64,000 nucleotides of DNA. Source: Isoetes taiwanensis (taxonomy: Eukaryota > Streptophyta > Lycopodiopsida > Isoetales > Isoetaceae). The stretch is from assembly GCA_021234155.1 (NCBI GenBank), contig JAJEKV010000128.1:1961736-2025735 (forward strand), in the 5' to 3' direction. The notes under the pieces were generated by a model that made no database searches, was not told where the DNA came from, and worked only from the letters and a program-made list of their open reading frames with translations. The translations under genes were made by a program, and so were the position numbers. Shown piece after piece: positions 1 to 11,773 of this stretch; position 1 is the first letter of the stretch; each line of letters begins with the position of its first letter.

Positions 1-3000
1 GTGGTCAAACAAAGGTCCAATCTTTCTAGTGGTGATCCAACAAACATATGATCGACTAAAAGCCAAACTTCGGCACAATGCAATGCATGTGTAACCAATT
101 GAACGGTGCTTACTAAATGGTCTATCGTCGTCAATACTCCAAGAAGGTCTATAAAACCAAAGCTTGCTTGTTTGCTTTTTACGCAAACACATATATCATG
201 GCATCTTTCAGGGCAAAGACACATTGAAATTCAATAGATTCCAAATTTTTATATAATTTGCTCTTCAAAAAGCATTGCTAGAGTATTATGTAATTGGTTT
301 TAACCCGATCAATTTCATAGATTCATACAATCAACATGTTGACATTGACAATGAAGCTAGTTAGAATGAACCCGCGCATCAAAAAGAAGGAAGAGACGAA
401 TGCGCAGGGCAGCTATAGAAGAGATAGTTGCACAACCAAATCGTTGAAGCATAAGATGTTTGAAAGACACTGGTCGCCCAAATAAGAGTGGAGGTACATA
501 AAGGATGGCCACATAAAAAGAAGCCATGGTGCACAAGCAACAACAGCCTCATGCCCCTAAGACATTACTTTGAAAGTGTAGGCATCCCACAAAGTGCAAT
601 TGAATGTTTCCGCTCCAATGCCATAAGCATTGAAACTAGCTCCGCTTTTTGATCTAGCCATTTTATATCTAGGGCACAATGTGATACGCTCATTTCTAAC
701 CGAAAAGAACTCATGGTCAGGATCGGAGGGCAAAAAGCCCTCGTGGTAGTTTAGGCTTGGAGGCAAGGAAAAAACGGCCAGATTCGGCGGCCAGCAAAGG
801 GGCGACCAAGGTGCAAAGCTCGAACTGGAGCTTATGCGACGCTCACGGACTCCTTGGCTTGTTGTCTGTCTGAGGATTCCCGCCATAGCCAAGCGGTGCA
901 GGCCTCAAGAACCAAAGCATCTTTCTCTTTTCTTTTTTTCTTGCAAAAAAAAATGTCCGGGAAAAACATGCGTTAACGTTAGAATGCATGGCTTGTCGCC
1001 ATTAATGCCCCTATCGGACATAATAACTTATATATGTGTAGATATGGGGAGAAATTGCCGTTTGTGAAGGCATAAAATCATAATCTGATGAGTCTCGGAT
1101 TAGGCCACATTTTATTTATGGTGGTTGAATAATAAGAGTTGTATAATGCTCATTTTATTTATGGTGGTTAGACTAATGGCAACACATTCCTGCTAGAAAG
1201 CAAAAGCGATTGTTTTGTATTGGATATAGATTTGAGACCAAGCAACGGTGTAAGAGCAAACATGGGATATAGATTTGAGACCAAGCAACGGTGTAAGAGC
1301 AAACATGGGTCATGCGTATGCATTTTCTAAACATTGGTTTTCATTTTATTTTATTTTTTTATCGAACTTTACAGAGCTCCCTATGCAATAGCAATATGAG
1401 ATTGTATGTTATTTCCTTGTTACCAATCTGGCATTTATTCGAATTTGCAACATAAATATTGTTCAATGGCACATACTTGTTACTTATAAATAACCACAAC
1501 CTTGCAACCATATAGGAGAGAAGCCAAGATAATGCTTTTGTAATGTACATACCTTAAAACAACAATAACCTTATGTAACTATATTCCTGCATATAATCCA
1601 AGACTTCCAATTGTTCGGGCTTGTTTGGCAAATATTCCAGGTGAATGAATATCCAGCTTTAATTTGTTTATATGTTGCCACACGGAGATACACCTTTTTA
1701 AGTCTAGGATGGATCTACACTTCCATAAGTATGAGGCAAGCTGATTGTTAATAGATTCTGGAAATAATTGCCACGACATCAACGAATCTTTCATCATGTG
1801 AATAAATGCAGGACTACAAGCTGCTGGTTATCCTGAAGAATTGAATTGAAGTAATTGAGGGCACCCTTAGGCATGAAACAATTGCACGACATCAATTCCT
1901 TAAATGGTTTCTGCTTGAGAGCGAGAGGCAGAGACATATCAAATTTCCCTGGACCAACACTGCATACAATCAAGTCAAACATAGATCAAAGAATACTGCA
2001 AATCACTATATCCAAAACATTTAAGACAAAGAGAATCCATGTTTGAAAGCACAATATCTTCATCTCCAAGCATACAATCTAAAGTGTTAATTGTGAATAA
2101 GTAGTTCAAATCTCATACAAATGCATAACAATCATGATATGCATGTTGCATATGTTGCTAAATGATTTTGCAAAATGAAACATGTCAAAATGGTGCAAGA
2201 TAAACCCAAGATAAATCTCTAAAAAAACCAAGAATTATGCATGCTATCATTTGCCACTCAGTTCTGCCATCATTTGCACTACATGCTTCACTACAACAAT
2301 TATGAATAAAAGAAAAGAGCCATAAAAGGCAATTCTACTATATTGCTCTGCATGGCGCTTTTGAGATGCAAATTTGGATATGTCAATCAAAAGAGGTAGA
2401 GCTTATTGTTGTCAAGCTGCAAAAGTACGAATCTATGAAGCTGATTATCAAATAACAGCTTCAGAAGACGCAATATATATACTTGGAGGTTAAGAAATAC
2501 ATACTTGGCTTATTGCAATTTAGAAGAGTGGCTTTTAGATGTTGGAGCATGTGCCATGGATATGAATGCATGTTCTTGTAAGAAAGCAGCATCAGTTTAA
2601 AAAAAGAATACTGCAAAGGGACTGGCACAAATAATATCTCGAATACACCTCATCTAGGGCATGTAATAGCTCAAATGGTTGTAGAATATGGTTAAGGCTC
2701 ATTACCCCTATCCTCCAGAGGCAAAGCCTGGTATGAAATGATTTCAAAAGAAGCGAAGGGAAATAATAATGGATAAAATGATACAACAAAGTACTTAAAG
2801 TATTGTAGCAACAGCTCAAGAACAACCAAAGACCAAGTAGAAAGCCTTAAAAAATTTGCAATCAAGAACATATATTGTGTATTGCTATTGTGCTCCTTTT
2901 TGAATGCCCTCAAACTATGCATGAAATAATAAATAAGGACAAAATTGCAAGGCTTCAGGAAAAAACAAAAGAGGAGGCAAAACACACCATCTTATCATAT

Positions 3001-4249
3001 AAACTGTGCAATAGTGCAGTAGCAAAATATTACCTCTTTGCATGGGCCCATGTTTCTCATCATGGAACATGTTTTTCATCAAACAACTCCTTATGCAGGA
3101 GGACATTTCTGTCTGCAGACAACAAAGAACTTGAGCTAACATAGACTCTAGAGCCTCTTTGAAAGTCAAGGAGCTAGATTCCAATTGGGTTGAGAGGGAC
3201 CATACGTAAATGCACTATCAAGCTGGATAATGCACTTGGGCTTGAAGAGATGCCCTGAATATGCCATAGCAATATAGAGGATTGTAACATGTCAATTTAA
3301 ACTCCCTTGCATCTACATCCATTAATATCTACATTCGTTGGTCACATTCGATCATCTGAGCCTTTTCTATGTGTTGAATAAAAAAACCAAGAAAACACGA
3401 AACTTGAATATATTAGTTCTGGAAATTGTAGATATACAAAGTGCAGCCGCTGCATCAAACATGCTTACAAATGGAATAGAAAATCACGTTACCTGATAGA
3501 CATGCTATCTGTAAGAGACGTTTGTTATCCATTGATGGCATATGCGGACCTCGTTACCACATACTCATTCCAAAGAATTTTTTCCGCGAGCGTGTTTTTG
3601 TCATATCTGAACAATCTATAGTCAAACAGGAATAAAGGCAATCTGAATGTGTCACGTCATACTGGAATGCATGTCAATGTTTATTGAGACATAAGCAAAA
3701 ACTGTAGTTATCTTTGTTGACATGCAAAACCCATTGTAATGGAAGGCATATTTCTCTGCCTCTTTGAATCCAATGTACATAAACTATGAGAAGAGAAATA
3801 AGAAATGTGTTTTAAGTACGCAGGCCTCTAATGCCAGATAAGGAATTCTAAATATGTACATGTAGGAAAGAACCGAAATCAGTCAGAACTCGCTTTGTCT
3901 ATGAAAAAAGTGTCCCCCCATACTCAAGCCCCTGTTACATGGTGTTATGAGGTTCTTAAAGCCAAGAATCAAGACAAATACAAAGACTAATGTACATACC
4001 GAGGAAGGTAAATCTCAAGAATAATTTGGACTTGAAAGTTACCGAGATAGATATGGATTGCAAGAGCTAATTTGAAGACTTTTCGATTGGGGGAGTCCTA
4101 ATGAAGATAAAGAATAGATTTGCAATTACCGGTGCACATTTACTTATTTGAAGCTAATAATTGCAAGGCAAAACCCATGAATTTGAGTGATTTTCATGTG
4201 CAAAATCAAGTCATATGTGTTATTTAAACCATTGCAGATTCACCAAAGA
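1..4249. other. AT-rich stretch without a recognisable gene
   Basis: No open frame here shows a domain I recognise, and the longest frames (about 60-110 codons) are what chance gives in AT-rich DNA. The minus-strand frames at about 1579-1982 are the most exon-like: two consecutive frames with ordinary amino-acid composition and an AG acceptor-like site near 1975. I could not tie them to a family. A short duplication of a 19-base string occurs near 1110 and 1152. The right edge is where homology to the second R1 copy begins. Confidence 0.5.
1222..1307. repeat. Two perfect tandem copies of a 43-bp unit
   Basis: The unit beginning ggatatagatttgagacc at 1222 is repeated exactly from 1265 to 1307. 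Only two copies are present and no coding function is visible. Confidence 0.9.
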
Positions 4250-4802
4250 ATATGTAGCATAATAGCGGGGGTTTTCTTTGTGTTTTTGTACGCTTTTCAC
4301 AAAGGTTTTCCCAAGATTTCAAGGCGATTGAATGGATGTACTAACGCGCACATCTAGAGTGCACCATTTCTTAGTCGTTGATTTAGCTTTTTTTTCAATG
4401 GTCCAACATCCAAGAGCTCACAACAAAAGCCCTCTTTTTATTTTAGGGGCTGATTTTCCCTTGAAAATCAATTATTTTAAGTAAAAAACAGACATGCAAG
4501 CATCGGAGGTCCCTTATTTTAGGGTTCTTTGAGGAAAGGGTTTGCTTTACGGTAGCTGATTTGCTTCAGGAGAAGAAACTTCTATGTTCCCTGCCTCTTC
4601 CCAAGATAGTAACTCCGCCCGTAAGCCCGTTTCGGCCTCTATGTTTTTGTAAATTTCTATGGCAACTCAAAAGCTTTGGAATGCAGGATGAATGCTTGAA
4701 GCTTGTTCTTCTTCCTTCTACTTGGATGTTTAGAACCCAAGATAAGCCTCGGCGGAGATACTTCCTTCATGGATGAGACCAGAACGAGAGATTAATTGTT
4801 AA

Positions 4803-5030
4803 AGTCCATTGTCGATCTTTTTGTGGATGCCCACAGATTCATCACAAATGTCCGAAAAGCTGGGACGTTTATCGAGACTCATACCCCAAAGAACGGTGAA
4901 GCAGGTCCTTAAAGCCAGAAGGAAGGGTCTCAGGTAAAGCAGGCCTCTTTCCAGCCTTAAGAAGTTCTCTTAATTGTGTCATTGTCTGCTTACGAGGGTA
5001 CAGCTCCTTTCTATGGAAATGGTGACATGC
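4803..5030 (-). pseudogene. Protein kinase (TKL-like) C-terminal fragment, copy A, corrupted
   Basis: This is the counterpart of the open kinase fragment at 30003-30265. On the minus strand it would encode the last part of a kinase C-lobe (subdomains X-XI, with the RCW and RPSF signatures seen in copy B). Here the frame is broken at several places, nearly all of which are CAG or CTG in copy B: tcagatc reads tcgatc, tctgaaa reads tccgaaa, atcagac reads atcgagac, and tcccagcaacg reads ccccaaagaacg. No catalytic loop or N-lobe is present. It is a captured or duplicated fragment, not a functional kinase. Confidence 0.65.
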
Positions 5031-5216
5031 GAAAGCAGACCGATAAGTGTCATTTATTACAGTTCAAAGGGTTATGTTGCCCCTTTTTCTTTATCATTGC
5101 AAAATGGAAACATCAAGTATGATTTATGATGGATAGGCTAGCATATATGCAGAGTATTTTTCATGCACCGACTAGCCCTAAGCTTGAATAAATGCATGAG
5201 GTTTTCTTTGCAGGCC

Positions 5217-6243
5217 CTCAAGGTTATACAGGATACAAAGTCATCATTAAACAAAGCGCCTACCGAACGGAAAGTTAAATGCCATCTCCGGCTGCTCCAT
5301 ACATAAGAGCAACAGAGTTGATATTAGAATCGCTTGAGATGAAACCCATGCTATTTTCCTTGCTTGCGCCCTTTACAACCAAAGATTTGCATCGGGCCAC
5401 AAGAGTGTTGTCGTTGGAAGGAATACGCTAATGGTATAATTGCAAAGAATTAATGGTTCTCGCAAGCCGATCCTTTAACTTCCGATAGTATAAGGAATGA
5501 AATGACTGGGTCAAACAAGATGTGGGAAAACTAGGAGACGCTAAGTGCAAGAAACAAAGTGGAAATGTACACATGAAGAATGCTACAATTTCACATTCGC
5601 TTTGGATGCATAAAGAGATACTTATTACGAAGGTGTAGTAGTGTCTACTACTTAGGGACTTTTAAGGTGCCTCTTCAAGGCATCAGCCCTTTGGATGACC
5701 CCTTTTGTACAAAGGAAGCGATCCCATGGGATGAGTGCAGTACCGATGTTATTCAAGTTCAGCCGTGTCGATTGCTTTTTATTTTAATCTTGAGATAAAG
5801 GTCAAATCCCAACGAGTGCTAGCCGCGTGACAAACCATGGGGTCATTTGGCCTTTTCGAAGGTCTAACAAAGAAAATCAATTTGGTGGGTACTTATTTTA
5901 AATTTCTTTTTGAGGTCTTTTTAGCAAACGTTTATCTAAGGAGCCATTGTAAAATGTTGCTAACATATAGGTGGGTTCCTCGCCGCGAATCGAAGTTTTG
6001 ACAATCCTTCATGAAAGCTCTTTCATGCACATCCAAAGGAAGGTAGTTTTCAATTGAATGGCCTCAATCTTGTGTATATTATTTTGTAGCTTAATGATGG
6101 AAGTTATTTGTACTTTGAAGGTGAGAAACAGTGAGAGGATATCATTGTTGAATACAGAGGTAGATAAGGGACCTTATCTGAATATGTCTTCAGATGGCAA
6201 GGTTGCTACTGACAGTTTATCTTATCCTCCTGAGGTATCATAG
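5217..6243 (+). pseudogene. EMB8-like alpha/beta hydrolase exons, copy A, corrupted
   Basis: This is homologous to 30416-31440, where the reading frames are mostly open. The region follows a TTTGCAG acceptor-like site and includes the segment that in copy B encodes the hydrolase core around SLDDP and HGGHLAF. In copy A the frame is broken repeatedly. For example ctcctgctgcaactgag-like sequence in copy B appears here as ctcgccgcgaatcgaag, and gggacagttaagg appears as gggacttttaagg. The last exon (about 6121-6240), which contains no changed CAG/CTG site, is identical to copy B. The start of the gene and its catalytic nucleophile region are absent, so this is an exon fragment within R1. Confidence 0.65.
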
Positions 6244-6904
6244 TAACAAACAATTTAGTATTTTATTTTGGCATGGTTTATGCGAAGATAATTTTCTTTG
6301 ATTCGCATATGCGTGGATCGGCCGTTAACTAAAGCTTGCAAGAGGCAAGATGGAAATGGATCCCTGAAACCCCATAAAGACATGGGAAGAATGTTACTGT
6401 GCAACTCTTGCCAGTTTATGTGATGTTTTTCATCAAATATTTCATTATTCAATTTGGCTACATTTAAGAACAAAGCATAGCATCCACATGTGAAGGCACT
6501 ATTCAAGGTCAGAAAAACTTTTACATTAATTGTGTCCTCTACTTTCGTTTATAAATTGAAATTGTATATTGCAATCTGAGATGTGCAATTAGATGGTTTT
6601 ACATGAAGAAGGTGTAACCCTGATTGCAGATAATGTTTCCTATAATCTGGTTCTGGATGTGTACCGTTTATAGTAACTGTCATCTTACATTGGAAATCAA
6701 AATTGTATATTGGACTCAAAGATTTAGAAACATTTTCATACATATGATGATGGTCCTTGCTTTTGTCGATCTTTGTAAAACGCAATGGTCCTGTTTGCTG
6801 ATCTTTGTAAAACGCATGTCAATATGGAATTAAATGTCCTATATTATGGTTCCCTTTATTGTTTCCATATGTTCTTTATCTATTTGTCTTTATTTTAATA
6901 CTGA

Positions 6905-7629
6905 CAAATAACCATATTCTTACAGTTGTTTATTTTTTGGCACTTATGTACTTACATAGACAACCTCTATAGTGTATATTTCTTGGCACTTCAATACTTA
7001 CATAAACAAGGCTAACTGGCCCATAAAGTTTACCTAGCGTTTTAGTTAGGGCCCGAAGGGCCCAAATTTTTTTTTAATATAACAATCAACACACAACTAC
7101 CATTAACATTATTAACACAAACCATTGCATTTAACACATTTAAATTAAAATTCCCCTTAAACCCCCTTTGGTTTGGGTGCATATTCACACGGGGGGTTAC
7201 GTAGGGCAGCGAGAGCCCCAAGAATATATTTATAATACATGTACAAAATTAACACTATTAAGTACATTCTCTCAAACCTTATAGTATTTTGCAAACCTTA
7301 ATATACACTATACAAAAATTTGTACATGCATACCCCACAAACGAGGATCGTTATGTGCGGTCCAGATCTTGGAATAAAGGGCAAATATGCCCATCCGACA
7401 GCTCTCGTTGCCCGGAGTAACCCCCCGTGTGAATATGCACCCAAACCAAAGGGGGTTTAAGGGGAATTTTAATTTAAATGTGTTAAATGCAATGGTTTGT
7501 GTTAATAATGTTAATGGTAGTTGTGTGTTGATTGTTATATTAAAAAAAAATTTGGGCCCTTCGGGCCCTAACTAAAACGCTAGGTAAACTTTATGGGCCA
7601 GTTAGCCTTGTTTATGTAAGTATTGAAGT
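6905..7629. repeat. Foldback (long inverted-repeat) element, copy A
   Basis: The left arm (about 6905-7205) and right arm (about 7417-7629) are reverse complements over roughly 215 bp, from aagtttacctagcgtttta through caatcaacacacaactacc to the string cacacggggggttacg. They enclose a loop of about 210 bp. The right arm stops near 7629, so the outer 85 bp of the left arm are unpaired in this copy. The arms would form a long near-perfect hairpin if transcribed. No ORF of note lies within it. Confidence 0.85.
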
Positions 7630-9341
7630 ATTGAAGTATGCAACTGGAAAGAAAAAGCTAGTCAAGTACCTGGAAGCTTGCAAATTTGAATCAGTGGTAT
7701 CATGAGCTCCAACTATAAATTTCGATCCAACTATAGCTTCTATATGACATGATATCACCGGAACTTGTGATTGGGTCTTGAGCTATGCAAAACAGTCAAT
7801 TGGAGTGGCCGGAATTGCATGGTTGCTAGATCGCCATCTATGCATTCAGGCGCCTTACAGAACAATATCCAGCTATCCAGCTAGGAATACGGGTTATCTG
7901 GCATGTATCGGAGATGCCGCTGCCTACTACTACCAGGTAGATCCATGGAGAAGATAATGGATCGATTGCAAAAAGCCCCATGCATGTTAGCCTGGAAAAA
8001 TACGTGTCACTGTGTTCGATGCCGCCCCTTCATTAGAAATTTCAAAAAAGACATGATCGATCGCAACAGAAATCCATTCTCGAAATCATAGAAAGGTAAA
8101 TTTTTTATTTTTGGATCATCGGAAATATTTCAGGCAGCCAAACTACCCCTAACCTTAGGAAATCAAATAAAAAAAAATTCCAAAAATATTTTCAGCCATA
8201 CCGAAAAATCCCAAATTAACAAGGTAGATCTACGTAGATTTTTGCAAAATCGAGGCATTGGAAACATGCTTATTTGTTTTCCTTTCCATTTCATGTTCTT
8301 GATAGGAGCCATGTTGTAGGAATCATGTCTAATTGGATCTATATGCAAAAGACGATTAATAATATTGAATTGCATAAAAAAACATCCTCTGTCTGTAATT
8401 TATGAGGGTTGAATGGCTGGGAAAAAGGCTAGGAAAAAAAACACAGCGTATAAAATAAAAAAGGAATGCCATCTAGTTTTGTGTAAATAAATCAGAGCAT
8501 ATAAGTGAAACAAAGCATAAAATAATGAAGTCAAATGGTCTCTATTTTTTATTCATATAAGTGAAATAAAGCATAAGATAATGAAGTCAAATGGTCCTCT
8601 ATTTTGTATTGATACAATGCTCAAGGAAAAAATGGTCCTCTGTATTGATAATAGAATAGAATAGAATAGAATATGAAATGCCGAGAATGCAAATAAAGAC
8701 AGAATAGCAAAAGACAAATAAGCAATAGAAACATGGAAGAAAGAATAATATATACCTGTTATAACTATGCTTTGATGTCTGAGTTATCTTCAAGCCCTTC
8801 TCATGCATGCAAAATCACAATCGCCTAGACCCACTAACATCGACTTTAAGTAAACTAAAAAATAGCAGATAATAAGACTCAACCAGAACACTACAACGGC
8901 TTCAAGCTGGCTTCAACTCCCAAAACAACTCGATTGTGCTCCAGCAAACCTGAAAATGCCGGAGGTGAACAAAAAAAAAATGTGGAAAGCTTTTTGAACT
9001 TTTATTTTTTCCCTCTCTCTTTACGGGTACGAGCCCTGGTTGGCAAAAAAACCTATCGGCCAAAATCCGAAATGCCGAATTTTTTTGGACGGGAGAAAAA
9101 CCGACTCCTTGTCATGTTGAACGGAAAATTTACAAAAAGTAAACGGACAATTTGTGCCCCAAACTTTGCCCAACATTCGCTTTGAGCATTTCATATAAGA
9201 TGCATCATAAATGAGGGTTCTACCCCAGGCTCAAACTCAAGGGGTCGACTGACAAACATGGTCTCCAGATAACAACAGACGGAATTACGGCAATGGCATT
9301 GGCATAGAATAATGGCTAGGGTAGTCCATTCCATCCGCCTC
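7630..9341. other. Intergenic stretch with no recognisable gene
   Basis: I see no gene here. A short GAATA pentanucleotide run lies at about 8649-8672. The segment near 8166-8225 (aaaaaattccaaaaatatttt and following) resembles 57605-57668, so both probably belong to the same old dispersed repeat. The sequence just before 9342 is the left flank of the copia insertion. Confidence 0.5.
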
Positions 9342-9346
9342 CTGTG

Positions 9347-10203
9347 TGATAAAATTTCAGCTTTATAAGTTTGGTACACTTCCATGAGAAGCATGTATAG
9401 CGAAGTTTGGTCATTGCAAATACATTACAAGTGACAGTACTTTCATGAGAAGCAGTGGCAGTGAAGGTACTAATGTGAGCTGAGATATGATGATTGCTAT
9501 AATTATTGTTGAAGCTCTTAAGAAGGAGAATATGTGCAAGATGATTTGGAAAGCATTATGCAACTGTACCATGACTTTCATGATGCAGAAGTAGCATACT
9601 AGAATCATGATGGATTATATGATTTACATGATTACCTAGGTTAATAATTGCCTAGGTAATGGTTACCTATATGATTTACTAAATTAAATCATATCCAATG
9701 GTCGAACATTTGAACGGGCTTATTCAAAGGCTTGAGCATGTGGGATAATTCCTACGTGAAGGCGTCTTCATTTAGCGCGCTTGCCGGATCGGTAGGCCTT
9801 AAAACTCCGGACCGCCTAAATAAATTGTGGAGATAATATTTGTGGATACGGCTCCGTGATTTGACGGATCGATCAAGCAAAGGAGGAGAAGAGTTGAAGT
9901 GAAAGATCGTGGTCAAACAGCTACAGTTATTGGGTCAATGTCCCGAGCTCTGGGGAGAACCATTAGCATTTGATTTATTATTATTTGCTTGTATGAAGAA
10001 CTGAAGTTTAAGTTGCGATATGCTAGGATTATTTGAGAATGAATGACCACAACTTGGCTTCTCAAATACCTTGCATAATGAATTCATATGAATGATTGAT
10101 CAAATAGATTTGTGCATTTGAATGACAAATTGAGTTGCAAGAGAAACTTTGCTAGTAATTTGTAAAGTGTTGCTTGCTATTATTTCCCGTGGATTTAACT
10201 ATC
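9347..10203 (+). repeat. 5' LTR of the copia element
   Basis: This is an 857-bp direct repeat of 13441-14310, beginning TGATAAAA and ending at about AACTATC. It matches the 3' LTR throughout, with differences concentrated at CAG/CTG positions, such as agcagtggcagtgg in the 3' LTR versus agcatgtatagcg here. A tggcttctcaaataccttgc segment is identical in both. Confidence 0.9.
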
Positions 10204-10205
10204 GG

Positions 10206-10702
10206 TCACGTATCGAGCCCTGTCATGGCTAGCGGCAGGTTTGGAGCTAATTTGCTCAACACCATAGAGGTGTACAAAGGAGGAGCTGGATTCCATCTTT
10301 GGAAAGATGCTATTATGCATGTTTGGATGTTGAAGACACGGGGAAGTTGTTGATCCAAGCAAATGATATCGCCAGGTATTTTGGCGGCTGCCTCTACAGT
10401 TTGATAGCGTGAGCTGGAGGCCAATCATCAAGAGAGTCGCAGCAGGCCGGAGGTTAGGGGAGGAGGTTCCAAAGATTCGAGAGAAGTCTTTGCAGACCAA
10501 AACCAAAGAAGCTCAGGGCATTATAACTTGTAAGTTGAGTCCAGCTATTCGTCTAAGGATTAGATCATTAACTCCTAGGGAAATGTGGAAATATCTCCTT
10601 AAGCATTATGAGGAAAAAACTTCCTCTCAAATAGACGCTTTGGAAACCGAATTGAGGAATTTAAAGCTAAGAGAGGATGAGGATGTGTCAATTCTTCAAT
10701 AA
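10206..10702 (+). pseudogene. copia gag (UBN2-like) fragment
   Basis: Frames in this stretch encode a gag capsid-like polypeptide. It has a start-proximal segment with NTIEVYKGGAGFHLWKDAI, then after a frame change a run with IRSLTPREMWKYLLKHYE and a leucine/glutamate-rich tail ETELRNLKLREDEDVSILQ. The order of a tryptophan-containing start, an mWkyL-hY motif and a following helix is that of plant copia gag (UBN2/retrotran_gag). At least two frame changes and a stop break it. The following 240 bp continue gag without a clean frame. Confidence 0.7.
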
Positions 10703-10941
10703 ATTTGATAATTTCTGGTTGACCTTGAAGGGCTGGTGTAATAATATCCGACAGGAGTCAGGTATTACAAATATCCAGGGCCATAAGTGAGAATGAAACT
10801 CTAGCCTTGTTTATTAGAAACTCAAACAAAAGTAGAGAAGAAGCAGAAGTTATGCTGAGAACTGAATGGGAGCAGAAAAAAATTCTAAGACAAACTGAAG
10901 AAACTCCTGAGATCTTGATGGTTAAAAGGAAAGATAAGGTT

Positions 10942-10998
10942 ATTTGTCATCATCGTTCATGAAGCTGGACATTATAAAATGAATGTCCTAAAGCTAGA
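10942..10998 (+). pseudogene. gag zinc knuckle, broken
   Basis: Combining two frames gives a CxxC-like start (ICHH), then EAGHYKMN and CPKAR, i.e. the CX2CX4HX4C nucleocapsid knuckle of copia gag with one frameshift. It sits where the knuckle is expected, between gag and protease. Confidence 0.6.
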
Positions 10999-11259
10999 AA
11001 AGAATTCAATTGTTTTCACATGTGGTGGTAGAGGGGCATATGGCTTCCAAATGCCCTACACCAAAGAATTTTGGCAGAGCATCAAGAGGAAGAGGAGATT
11101 CAAGCCGGGAGGTCCGGAAGAAGTAGAGGCCGAAATTATGAGAGAGCCTATGTGGCAAAGAAGTACAAGAGGAGAAAACCAAATCAGCGAAGATGAAGAT
11201 GAGGTAATACACACGGTTTTGCGCTTATCAATGAGGATGTTTGTACTAATAAAAGTAAT

Positions 11260-11573
11260 CATTTGATAGTTGATTCGAGCTGAAAAGATCGTGAGTTCAG
11301 ACTCATCGATCTTTTGAAGAACATCTCAACTGCAAAATCAAGGAAAATTCAAGTAGGCAATGGAACCTTACAAGATGTGCAAAGGGAGGGATTGCCGCAG
11401 CTAGGAGGATTTAGATGGAAATATTATAAATATAGAAGATGTGCTATGTGTTCCAGCCATCATAAAAAATTTAATTTCAGTAAGTCAGTTGTGTGACTTA
11501 GGATACAGAGTTACATTTGATGCAGACCAATGTATTGTGCTACTTAATAATGAACCAAAGTTTGATACAAATG
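11260..11573 (+). pseudogene. copia protease/pre-integrase segment, truncated before integrase
   Basis: The start has an LIVDS string that fits the aspartic protease active-site region. It is followed, across frames, by KIQVGNGTLQDVQREG, DVLCVPAIIKNLISVSQL and LGYRVTFDADQCIVL, the usual copia series leading up to the GAG-pre-integrase domain. The expected HHCC and DDE integrase domains do not follow. Instead the sequence passes directly to a charged linker rich in glutamate and lysine (11580-11800), so an internal deletion of about 1 kb or more is inferred. Confidence 0.7.
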
Positions 11574-11773
11574 ATTCAGGATGAAGAGAAGGAAATTGAA
11601 AATGTGAAACAAGATATACAGGAGGATGCATCAGAGGAAAAAGAGATAAGGCAGCAAGACCTAAATCAGGAAATAGAAAAGGAAAGGGAAATACCACAAC
11701 AAGTAACAGAGCAGGAAATTGTTGAACCCCGGGTACAATCAAGACTAAAAGGAAAACTGAAGCTGAAAGATTA

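Larger units (their letters stand above)
4250..7629. mobile_element. R1 copy A, dispersed 3.4-kb segment with gene fragments
   Basis: This segment is collinear over about 3.4 kb with 29441-32860. The shared part starts at atatgtagcataat and ends in the right arm of a foldback hairpin, where copy A is shorter than copy B by about 85 bp. Inside are a minus-strand protein-kinase fragment, plus-strand exons of an EMB8-like hydrolase, about 650 bp of AT-rich sequence, and the hairpin. In copy B the same segment interrupts a repeat whose uninterrupted version exists at 44547/44548, so R1 behaves as an insertion. It encodes no transposase that I can see. Mixed fragments from unrelated genes in opposite orientations suggest a gene-capturing, non-autonomous transposon, but the superfamily is unresolved. 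Confidence 0.75.
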
